Below are positions 45,985 through 55,873 of a DNA stretch of 64,000 nt, piece after piece. The stretch spans positions 4,456,001 through 4,520,000 of the forward strand of contig CALZFC010000006.1 of assembly GCA_945643635.1 (NCBI GenBank), given 5' to 3'. The translations under genes were made by a program, and so were the position numbers. Every line of letters starts with the position of its first letter. The stretch's first letter is position 1. The notes below the pieces were generated by a model, which saw only the letters and a list, made by a program, of their open reading frames with translations, searched no databases and was not told the origin of the DNA. This stretch comes from Allodiplogaster sudhausi (lineage: Eukaryota; Nematoda; Chromadorea; Rhabditida; Diplogasteridae).

Positions 45985-47755
45985 TCAAAAACAAGAAAGG
46001 AGGAATCGATTAAATGACCTTTTAAAACGGTGAATTATCATAGCAATCCTCACTCGCTGGTGATTTGCTTGGAATCGGTCGAGTAGGCCGTAGGAGTGGG
46101 GAATCCACAATAGTCCGCGCGGAAGAGAGATGCCCTCTGCCGAGATCACTCCGATGCGAATCACTCCGCCATAGCTTCTGCAACAACATTTTAAAGTTCA
46201 TCATTCTCGATTTAAGAAATTAAATTAATTATGCTAAGTTTTGTTTTCAAATGCTAAAACGGAAGCAAAAAACCGCCACAACTGCATAAGCATATTCATA
46301 AAGTAGGTGGGAAACCTAAAAGAAACTTCCCTGGAAATGCTTTAATACAGTAAATGCTCGGTTTTTCGCATTGGGGAATAATGCAAATTTCGGCAGGAAA
46401 GTGGAAGGGGTGGGGGAAGGCCTTCTGATGATGATTTTGTTATCTAGTTGCAGTACAAGTTTCTAACGACACAAATAATACAGGCATTATAAATCAGTTA
46501 TCATGGGAAGAACTACCGTAAACCAAGAAGAAATACCGTACTCCCGGAACAAGATCGCTCGAATACCGAAACACATCGCTGACAAAACCGCTAATAATTT
46601 TATTACTAAGGCAGGGAAGGCGACAACCTAATATCAGCTAATAAATGAGGAAGCCCTAAATGTGTGCTTAAATATCATAGAATATCCTTGCATTCACAAT
46701 GCAAACAGAATGGAAAATGGTCTGTAAGAAGGTAAGACATCCCAAAAGTAAATCCTTTGAGGTCTCTTCCATGTGATAGTTCCCAGCACATCGGCCGCGA
46801 TAAGTGAATAAATAGTTGTAAAAATTAAGATGGTACAAACCTGTCTTGCGTGATTACATGGAAGACGGCCTTCGTGACCGCAGCCCCTTCGTGATGTTCG
46901 GCTTCCAGACCTCGCTGAGGAAGCCCTGAAGCAGGGAAAACTTAGCTATCTTTCCTAATTATAATAACTCAATCAAACTGAAATGATATCCAAGCTTGGT
47001 CCCCTTTTCAACGAGAAAACTATATTTAAAGCAAAAGAATCAGAGGTACAAAGCTAATCAATACACCGAGACGTAAACGGAAGAGCATTTTGTCTTAATT
47101 TTTTTCGATTTTCATTTTCTTGACCAATGATTAAAGCCTTGATGAAAATGTTCGTGGCAAAGAAAGATAGGATAAACAAATTCTTTAGAATTCTTCCTTT
47201 TTTGCAACAATAATAAAAAATGAAGAATCACACTCGCCTGCCCTCCCTCCTTCTCATCGTAGCCAACAACAATGAGCCTTAAACTGCGCGACTCGCGGTA
47301 TTCGTTGAGGAACTGGAGGAAGATCTTCGTCGAGCGTAACACGGACAGCGGCTTGCCCTGCTTAAGTAAGATGAAGGTTAATAATTCATTGCATCAAGGC
47401 TCGTCATGTATTAGAAATGCTTCATCATTCATATAGGAAGGAAGGCGGTAGGAATAAATTTTAAAAAAATTCCTTAAAAAGCTTTTTCTTATGCCGTGGA
47501 TCAGAAATTATTCGAGAAGAATACGAACAGTCAAGCTTTGCAATTGAGGAAATCAAGGCACCACAACAACCTATCAGCGTAAACGCAAAAAACCTGGATT
47601 TTTGGCAGCGGAAGCGGGGGCCAATCAGAATTTCGCGGAGCAATTCTGATTGTTTCTCGCCAGAGAGTGCGGGTGACGACATCCTGTTCAAATGAAGTAC
47701 AAATTACTAGGTGATAACAGAAATTAAGCAGCAAAACAACAACAATCAAGAACAT
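45985..47755 (-). CDS. Four-exon secreted protein of unknown family, 188 residues, inside a TIR element
   Basis: Exons 47755-47594, 47360-47234, 46925-46841 and 46177-45985 join with matching phases (0, 1, 2) and end at TGA. The ATG at 47755 begins a clear signal peptide (MFLIVVVLLLNFCYHLVICT) followed by VVTRTLWRETIRIAP and WPPLPLPKIQ. Exon 2 reads KPLSVLRSTKIFLQFLNEYR and RLIVVGYDEKEGGQA; exon 3 EAEHHEGAAVTKAVFHVITQ; exon 4 SYGGVIRIGVISAEGISLPR and WIPHSYGLLDRF. An alternative reading of exon 1 (MSSPALSGEK...) is shorter and its phase does not fit. All introns and both UTRs lie between the element's terminal repeats. I do not recognise the protein; it has no resemblance to a transposase. 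It could be a captured host gene or a gene later enclosed by two element ends. Confidence 0.5.
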
Positions 47756-48174
47756 TTAAGATTGCAAGCTGGCTGAAAAATGAAAATATTCCCGCGCAAA
47801 GCGCTTTTAAAAATTACAGTATACAGTGTACATTGGGTCACACATTCAGTTGAACTGATGAATTGGATCATGACCGACGGTCATATCCATGAGCGTGTCG
47901 CTCTGCATCTCTAACAAAAGTGTACTATCTCGCTTTGGTCATGACCAAGGGTGGCATCCGAGTGGACATGACCACCAAATTATTGCCCTGCGGTCATGAC
48001 CGTGTCAATGACACATGCTGGACAGGTCGCGACCCATGTGTATTAAGATAGGCGGATTTGTTTTCTGTCATTGACCGGTGTCAATGACATACTAATTGGT
48101 CATGACTGTGAGTCGACGACATGTCATTGACAGAACGTAAGATTAATCGCGCGGCTGGGCATGACTGTATGTTT

Positions 48175-49390
48175 CGTCTTGGATTCAGCTTCCTTCCATC
48201 GCGTTCGGGAAAGAAATCTCAATGTCAAAGCGGCGCAACCGCTTCGCACCCGTTACTTAGTACATTCATATGTACATACATATGAGACAGGTGGTTTTGG
48301 TGGGGTGAACATCATTATAATTCTTTTAGTTTCAATTCCTCTTCTTATTTCATTATTTTTATTTTTATTTTACTGTAGTGTCTTGCTTTCCGTAATTGCA
48401 GATTCTCTCTCGCTCTCTATCTCTCGCTTTCTCTGTTGTCTTTATTTCTCTAGCCGGCTGTTTGATCATGACAGCTCTGTTATGAACTATAAAAGTCTGT
48501 AATTTGGTACTCTTGATAGATAACTTTTCTTGGACAAATCTGTGTAATCGTTTGACTCTTATGTACAATCCGAAAGGTAGCGAAAACAATATTGAGCGTT
48601 CGTCATGTCAACAAGATTTGGTTATATACATAATGTATTCTACATACACTGATATCTTGGACCAAATCGTGTACAGCGCAAGCTCATATAACAGAAAATA
48701 TGGAAGCACACCGTTGAGCGTTTTCCGTTTCAGAAAAAAAGGAGAAATCCTCCCACTCTTACATACATATGTAAGCAGACAATATGTCTTATTCGACGAA
48801 CAAGAGCCGTGGCAAATAAAGAACCATTTTTCTTTTTGCTTTTATAGATAAGATCATCAAAAAGAAGAGAGAGAGGGGCCTATAATTTCGCCTCGCTTTA
48901 TGGCTATGACAATTCGTCTTTTTCTAGACTACTTCCAGATATTAGATACTTCTTCCTAATATCACGACATTCGAGGTTGTAGACACGGAGTTTTGCCAAT
49001 CACTTCACGATTGAAGACTTGACCTGCCCAGTCATAAAACTGTTCCGTGCGTGTGAATGATGACATTTGAAAAGTTGTACCTGAAAAAGCAAAAAAAAAA
49101 TTCGATAGAAGAGAAAAAGACAATGTCATCGCTCTTTGCTCTTACCTTAACTCAAACAAATAAATTGGCAAAAATCACACAAAGTACGATCGTCTGTCGA
49201 TACAAGAGTTCTCTGTTCTCTTCACTCATAATAGCATTCTTGTAGTTTTATCAGTTTAAAATCGAAAAAAAAACGTTTATCTTACAAAAGAATACTTCTT
49301 TTAAAATTGTAATTTAAAAACAAGCAAACATGAAGCACTGACATCTTGAGATGAATTGAAGACGGTCCAGGCCCTTTTTTGTTAATTAAA
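48175..49390. other. Region without supported gene
   Basis: Contains a short CT run at 48400-48435 and AT-rich unique sequence. Short frames are present on both strands but none has convincing splice sites or motifs. Confidence 0.45.
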
Positions 49391-49391
49391 G

Positions 49392-49490
49392 AAGCAGATG
49401 TATGCTGCTATCAACGATTAGAAGAAGTCGCCGTGTAAGGACGAGAGGAAAACGGGCAATGGCCAAGTCAATGGGAGTAGAGAATGTGAA
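49392..49490 (+). repeat. Dispersed exon-like repeat R1
   Basis: Plus-strand frame KKQMYAAIND, TAG, then KKSPCKDERKTGNGQVNG, after TTAAAG. The CT array at 49525-49645 follows at the same side as in the other R1 copies. Confidence 0.65.
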
Positions 49491-49524
49491 TTGGAATCCT
49501 CGTTTTAAAGGCGTGTTTCTCTCA

Positions 49525-49645
49525 CGCTCTCTCTCTCTCTCTCACTCTCGCTCTCCCTCTTTCTCTTTCTCTCTCTATATTTCTTTGTCCGCCCTCTCTT
49601 CTCTCCATTCTCTCTCTCCCTCTCTCTCGCTCTCTGTTGCTCCCT
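49525..49645. repeat. CT microsatellite array next to R1
   Basis: Interrupted (CT)n tract. Confidence 0.9.
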
Positions 49646-50383
49646 TTCCTTTGCCACTCATACGCTTCATATTTACAATGGAGAATTATTCACGTAGTAT
49701 AGCTGACTCTTTCTTATTTCTCTTTTGTTATCTCCTCCACATGTAAAATGTTCTATAAGTAAATTCGCTAACTTCTGAATCTCTCTCTCTTTTGTTTTGT
49801 ATTTTTCCATTATTTGCTTCTTTGCAATCCATATTTTTCTAACACTCTCTATTTCACAGTTCTCTCAATGCTATATGGCATCTACTATCTTGAACATTGT
49901 AAAAATCTGATGCACGCCGATAGGAATATATCGGACAGTTTTGAGGAACAGTTCAGACAATGCTCCTCTCATAAACACTCTTTGAATTAAAGGAGGACGG
50001 CCAGCTGAGATGAAAGAGAGCATTTGAAACTTAAAGTGTTAATTTTTATAAGGTCCTTCAACTCGTCAAAACAACCGGTCGCAAAGTTATTAGTCGTATA
50101 ACATCATCTCTCGACACTGGTGAGAGCCGTCTTCCCTAACTGTTCTCTCACTTTTTATCATGATCTGAGAATTTTTTTTTCATAGAGCCAACCGTCTAAA
50201 GAACCTTTTGACACATAGGATTTTTTTTAGAAACGCGTGGGTATATTATTTAGTCGCCAGAGATCTCTTATAACAACTTTTCGCTTTTTCATTGCTACTT
50301 CCTAAAGTACCGATGGTCATTGGACGTTTGAAGTAAAGAAGCACGTTACGTGTAGAGTGAGGGACATGTAAACGTGATTAGAG

Positions 50384-50428
50384 TCGAAGAGAGAGTGAGT
50401 GAGACAGCGAGAAGGAAAGAGCGTGAGC

Positions 50429-50472
<44 letters not shown>

Positions 50473-50842
50473 AAGCGTGATATTAAATAGTGAAGTGTCA
50501 GAGATAGCGAAGGTACACGGAGCGGAGCTTTTCTTCAGGCCGCGCGCGGATCAAGAAGAAAGGTGTTAGAGGAGAGAGAGCAAAGATGAGAGAGAGAGAG
50601 ATAGAGAGAGAGCAAAGATGAGAGAGAGGGTGGGAGAGAGAGAGAGATTAAGGAGAGGAGCAAAGTAAATAGAGGGAGAGAGAGTCAGAAAGACTTCGAG
50701 AGGAAAAAAAGTGAATCGTAGAAAGAGAGATAGAATGAGGTAGAGAGGAGAGAGAGAGAGTCAGAGAGAACTCGAGAGATAAACAAAAAGTGAATCGTAG
50801 AAAGAGAGATAGAATGAGATAGAGAGTAAAGAGATAGAGAGT

Positions 50843-50906
<64 letters not shown>

Positions 50907-50935
50907 CGGGTGAGAGACGGAAGAGAAAGAGAGGG
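50384..50935. repeat. GA microsatellite arrays
   Basis: Three blocks of interrupted (GA)n, including two diverged copies of a unit with ...CGAGAG(A/G)..AAAAAGTGAATCGTAGAAAG at about 50690-50730 and 50765-50800. Nothing else is supported in 49650-50990. Confidence 0.9.
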
Positions 50936-50997
50936 TGATGTGATAATGAATAAAGGCACTTCCTCTCTGCTACAGCGCGTGCGGTGGGAACTTCCGG

Positions 50998-51345
50998 GTG
51001 CTAAAGGGTGCCTTTGTACATTACGACCTGAAGGGGTCTTGTGAAAGGGGACTGCCACGGGGTGTCACAATACTGCTGAAAGGTGCTATTGAGACCCTTT
51101 CTATTATCCAGCTAGCCTCTCATGTAGATCTCTTAGACCTCTCCAACCCCACCTCCGTCTACCTGAAAAATGCCCTTGGCACAAGCACGCCAAGGGCAGC
51201 GGCATGCGGATAAAAGATTCGTGGATGCCAAGAGATCCTCACATCTCCCGCCAAGCTCTCTCGAACACGCCGAGGTCCCGACGCGAACAGGACGTTACTA
51301 CGACGTGGACGATAGAGTATACGGTAGGCGGCAACAATTAATTGT
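50998..51345 (+). CDS. Possible coding segment of unknown identity
   Basis: A frame without ATG is open from upstream of 50998 to a TAA at 51211 (GAFVHYDLKGSCERGLPRGV, LASHVDLLDLSNPTSVYLKN). An overlapping frame then reads HADKRFVDAKRSSHLPPSSL and RTGRYYDVDDRVYG to a GTAGGC donor near 51325. The second contains two KR dipeptides and a G-R-R, like prohormone processing sites, but has no signal peptide in view. Either may be a decayed gene. The stretch 51380-51920 is AT-rich with no gene. Confidence 0.2.
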
Positions 51346-52055
51346 TTTTTACTTCATGCGTCTCTTATTCATTCATTAGAATTTGTAAAATATCGAATAA
51401 AATTTATATAAGAATATACATAAAAAATTTTTTTGCATGTTTTGCTTTTTTATTTGCATTCGCGGACACAATAGCTCTCTGACAGAAAGCATACGAAGTT
51501 GCTTATTTTTCTGATATTAATCATAAGGCTTTTTATTTAATTTATTTACTGGTTAATTTCAAGGGTTCATATATTTAAAAAAATTTATTTCTCCTGTATT
51601 AGGGTCGACATATCTTCTTTTCTTCTTTGCAAGCTTTTAAATAATTCATCACATTTATATTAGGGCCCTTGTGGTTTACGTTATGTCAACTTCTTTATAC
51701 TGATCGTGATACTCTTCTCCCTCGTACCCAGTTTTCCGTTAATAAAATCACTGATCATTTAATCAAGCATTTCTTATGCGTCTTCTCGATCAATATCTCC
51801 AATTATTCTCACATTGTTATGATGGATGTATTGAGTGAATAAATGTACAAATAAAAGTAATTGGATCAATATTTTCAGTAATCTGAAATTTATGTTTATT
51901 TTTCATTTTATCCAAAATCTCAAATTTGAACTCATTTTTGTTTTTGGAAATATCTTTTCTTGAAAAGCTCAAATTAAAACTTTTTAGTAGATTTTTTTCT
52001 GAGGATTATGAAGAATTCATTATTCATGTTCTACTTCACCGTGTGTCAGGTTGGC

Positions 52056-52569
52056 ATGCACGCAGCAGAATGCACCACCACCACTGCTCGTCGTCTCTCT
52101 CTGGCCGCTCTTCTTTGTCTGCTAGCCGCCGCGACTCAAGTGGCGGCTGCCACAACCGCGACCAAAGCGGAAGAGACAGCGGCGGCGGCAGAAAGCGGCC
52201 CAAGCGGCTCGCCTGGCGTCTCCTACGCGCCCTCGGCTTCCTTCACGGACGCCGCGTCCTATTCACTGCGCCCTTTCCTGCTCCCGGAACAGTGGAAGTA
52301 AGTAGTAGAAAAAAAATCCTCTTTTGAATTGCCGCCTTTTTTCCTGATTTAAAGAGGCACGAAAGATATGGGGGCTCTCATTTGTTTCACTGTTTTACTT
52401 CTCTCTCACTCCTTATTTTATCAGCTGCCCAAACGCTCTCATCTGTCCTCTCTTTCTCAAACTTTTTTTTCTCTTCCCCTCTCTATTGCTCTCATTTTCT
52501 CTCCCTATCTCTCTCTCTCTCTCTCTCTGCTCTCTCCTCTTTCTCTCTCTCTCTCTTCTCTCCCCCTCT

Positions 52570-52603
<34 letters not shown>

Positions 52604-52651
52604 GCACTCTCCTCTTTCTCTTTCTCTCTCTCTTTGTCCCTCTCCCTCTCT

Positions 52652-52700
<49 letters not shown>

Positions 52701-52896
52701 GAGCTTTCCGTGTCCGCGTCGTACGCGCGCGTGTCAGGAGGCGCGTGCCATGGTTGAGCGTGCGCGCCGCGCCGCCCGTCTCCGCCACGTGTACGGCGTC
52801 GAGGCGCAGGCGGGCAGGGCGGCCGAGATCGCCTTCCTGCCACTCTTCGTAGACGCCGAGGCAGAGGCGGCGTTTAGAGCGACAGATCGGCCATGA
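52056..52896 (+). CDS. Two-exon secreted Ala-rich protein of unknown family, 144 residues
   Basis: Exon 1 (52056-52297) encodes MHAAECTTTTARRLSLAALL and CLLAAATQVAA, a plausible signal peptide, then an Ala/Thr/Glu-rich stretch and SYSLRPFLLPEQW, ending at a strong GTAAGT donor in phase 2. An in-frame ATG at 52008 is an alternative start. The intron contains a CT array. Exon 2 (52704-52896, acceptor GTTGAG) continues in phase with FPCPRRTRACQEARAMVERA and RAAEIAFLPLFVDAEAEAAF to a TGA. A short repeat of PLFVDAE--AF just downstream differs from it mainly at third codon positions, which supports this strand and frame. The acceptor is weaker than usual. Confidence 0.4.
52495..52697. repeat. CT microsatellite in intron 1 of the 144-residue secreted gene
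   Basis: Long interrupted (CT)n array that supplies the pyrimidine tract before the exon 2 acceptor. Confidence 0.95.
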
Positions 52897-53150
52897 GGCT
52901 ATTTTATGGCCCCGCCAAATTAAACTATTTACGGCCCTGCGAAGTTGACCTATTTTACGGCTCTGCCAAATTGACCTATTTTACGGCCCTTGATTGGTTC
53001 AATTATTTTACGGCCATGGCTCGAAATCAACCTATTTAACGGCCCCATAGTACAATTTACTAATTTATGGCCCCCATGAGATCGAATTGCTGCCAGCCAC
53101 TCTTTGTAGATGCAGAAGTGGCCTTCACATCGGCCATGCTAGATCAGTAA
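52890..53150. repeat. ACGGCCC tandem repeats plus partial copy of the upstream exon
   Basis: Five to six degenerate units containing CTATTTTACGGCCCTGCCAA, then at 53092-53145 a diverged copy of the exon 2 tail (CCACTCTTTGTAGATGCAGA...). Confidence 0.75.
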
Positions 53151-53159
53151 TTTATATTA

Positions 53160-54100
53160 TTTATATATTAAAAATAAATATAAATATTTTTTAAGCAGTA
53201 TAACATTTAAAAGCGTGCAATTGCTTAAGAAACCTAAAAGTGTTTATAAATTTTTTCAGTCCAAAAAATAAAAATTCACCATCAGCTTTCAGTAGAAATT
53301 CTTGAAGTTATACTTTTAAAAAAACAAACGACAACTCGAACGAACACATCAGATTAATTGCTTATAATTGATTTTTTCTTCTTCAATTAATCCGACTTTT
53401 TAATTTTTGTTTTTTTTTTTTTAATTTTTATTTTTATTTTAAATTAGAACTTGTACGAGAATACATAGCTGTCAGAAATTGCGCGTATTTTCACATGAAT
53501 TCCCAAAAATATATAATTGTTGTTACATCCGCTGTCTTGCTGCCATGATATGTTTCATTTACAGGTTGGACCACGACATCCTTGATCAATTTTTCTTCTG
53601 CTTTTGAAATCGCAATAGTTTTAGCTTTTTTTGTTGTTGGTAAAGCGAATATAATTGCATAAATACTTGTTTTGAACATTATTCTCGTAATTCGTCGTTT
53701 TGTTTTTAATTTATTGAAGAATGCATTCGGAATACAATGTAAATAAGGGAAAGTGTTAGAGAAAAAAATGCTAGCAATACTTATGAAATGAGCAGTTGTC
53801 AACAAAACGAACATGTATTATTTAGGAGTGAATTCAAACGAGATATCAGTTAAAACTATAAATGAATATATGCACACATATTTAGGATTTTTTAGAAGAT
53901 GGCTACAATAGTAGCTACTTTCACATTCGCAACAGATCCCCTTTTTTTGTAGGGGTAGGAAAAAAACAGGAGAAACCAAAATCTGTCGTGAAAGCTCATG
54001 GAATCTGATCATGAATAAAAGTCTCAACGAAGAATGCTTGGGCGAGTGAAAGAGATTTTGAAAAGTCTAACACGAAAGAGCGTAAGAAAGTGGAGTTTTT
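53160..54100. other. AT-rich intergenic region
   Basis: No supported gene. Poly-T near 53400. Short frames on the minus strand have no splice context. Confidence 0.45.
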
Positions 54101-54104
54101 AGAG

Positions 54105-54722
54105 ATAACAGAGAGCAATCAGATAGATACCTATCTAGCGAGAGAGAGCATGAAATGGAGAAAGAGTGAGCGAGATAGAAAGGGGAAGAGAACGAGAAAG
54201 AGAGAGAGAGTGAGAAAGAGAAATAGCTAGAGATAGGGAGAGAGAGAGCACGAGGGAGATAAAATGGACAGAAGAGACAAAAAAGAGGAGAAGGAGACTT
54301 CGCGCTGTCCTTCATGAAAGAATTGAAATGCTTGAACGTGGACAAACAAACAAAGTGGCAAGTGTTTCTCAACAGAAGAGCTGCGTTCTTTTTGTTCTCT
54401 CTCTCTCTGTCTCTCTCTCTCTGTCTCTCTTTCTCTCTGTTTCTCTCTCTCTCTCTGTATATCTGCTTCATCATGTTTGTTCGTTCAGCTTCTCTCCACC
54501 TCCACATTCCATGCGCCCTCGCAGCCACTCATCACAGAAGGCCAACGTGCACTCTTACACTCTTTGTAGCTTCTCTTCCTCGAGATGCTTTCATGCACCG
54601 TGGGAACGAGAGAGAGAGAGAGTGAGAGAAAGAGAGAGAAGAATGAGAGAGAAAGATAGTGAGAAAGAAAGAAAGATCGAGAAAGAGAAAGAAAGATTGA
54701 GAGAGAATGGGAGAGGGAGAGC
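54105..54722. repeat. GA and CT microsatellite arrays
   Basis: (GA)n at 54105-54260, (CT)n at 54397-54460 and (GA)n at 54606-54722. The strand of the purine tract alternates, so the outer arrays could pair with the middle one. Confidence 0.9.
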
Positions 54723-54904
54723 AAGATGTATAATAACACAGACATGTGTGAAGCGCAGTACTCTATATAGACTACAAAATAACATCTAATACAGAAAATA
54801 GGCTAGCAAATACAAAAGGGAAAATATGCAGGAGAACTGAAAATGACGTCATGACCATAAATTATCTCTTGATTGCGCAGTTTGACTGCGACTTCTGTTG
54901 CAAT

Positions 54905-55066
54905 CGACAACCTCCCGAATTTACGGCCCCAACTCGCATGTGACTCCTAATTTACGGCCCTAAATCGCATATGAAGCCTAATTTACGGCCCAAATCGTTG
55001 GACTCCCAATTTACGGCCCTAAATCACGCATATGATGCCTAATTTACGGCCTCAGAAATTCACGGC
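54905..55066. repeat. AATTTACGGCCC tandem repeats
   Basis: Five degenerate units of about 30 bases, each with CCTAATTTACGGCCC and an AAATCGCATATGA-like word, ending at the stop codon of the 12-exon gene. Related to the repeats at 52890. Confidence 0.8.
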
Positions 55067-55840
55067 CTTCCTGCGACGGCTCGAATGCCATGACTCCTCG
55101 TCATGGTCGGGCCCTGCATGTCGCCCCTGCCGCCCGCTCCTCCTCCTCCTCCTCCTCCTCCTCCACCTCTGCCGCCGCCGCCCCCTCCACGTGGTTCATG
55201 GCACAGCGAGCAGCCGCCATGCCGCATGCAGCCACCGTGGCAGTCGGGCATGCAGCACTCGCAGCAGCGCTTGCCGGGCGGCACGGAGACGGTGACGTCA
55301 CTGCCACCGCCACCACGCGAGCGCTCCTCGTTGAAGGGATGTGGATGAGGGTCCTGGGTAAAAGAAGAAGAAATTTAACGCTTTTATTAATTTTTTAATA
55401 TTTACTTTAATATTCATAACAAACGTCCTTACCATTAGAAATTTTTTTAACAAACGTCCTTAGAAAAGAAAATAAGACGAGGACAGTTTTTTCAATAGAA
55501 AATGTGAGAAAAACAGAATAACTGACGATACATGATAGTTCTAACATAAGCAACTGGCATCAATTACATTATTTGGAGAAAGTTTTTGCCAGTGATGTCG
55601 GATAACTTTTTTTAACTTATGATGAATGTTATAAAAACGAAATAACAAACCATAAATAAAATCAATAAGTAAAACAGAGAGTACCGGCTCGCCATTCCTT
55701 GATCTGAAGGCGGATGGCCGAATGTTCGGCTTGTCCATCCCTCCCGGTGGCCGGATCGTGAAGGCGGGAGGACGCATCGGGCCAGGCGACTTGCCGGCCG
55801 GCGGCTTCACGGCCAGCTGGAAGAAGCTGGGCATTCATCA

Positions 55841-55873
<33 letters not shown>

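Larger units (their letters stand above)
43904..48167. mobile_element. Tc1/mariner-like TIR element carrying a host-like gene; interrupted by a nested element
   Basis: The outer ends are TA|CAGTCCCGCCCA at 43902-43916 and the right end TGGGCATGACTG|TA at 48155-48169. The left TIR is split by the nested element; beyond it, CCGCCCGATTAATCTTACGTTCTG and TCAATGACATGTCGTCGAC (45296-45335) match the complement of the right TIR (about 48110-48150). Total TIR length is about 60 bases. Subterminal regions at 45330-45425 and 47865-48110 are packed with GGTCATGACC-type palindromes, likely transposase-binding repeats. CAGT ends on a TA duplication suggest Tc1/mariner, but no DDE transposase is seen. Without the insert the element is about 2.9 kb and contains the four-exon gene at 45985-47755. 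Confidence 0.65.

Noticed and set aside
47461..47691. Alternative start MSSPALSGEKQSELL
   Set aside because: This frame ends in the wrong phase for the next exon, while the overlapping frame has a signal peptide and fits.
55090..55398. Plus-strand Ser/Pro-rich frames
   Set aside because: Antisense of the Gly-rich last exon of the 12-exon gene, whose splice phase and cysteine pattern favour the minus strand.
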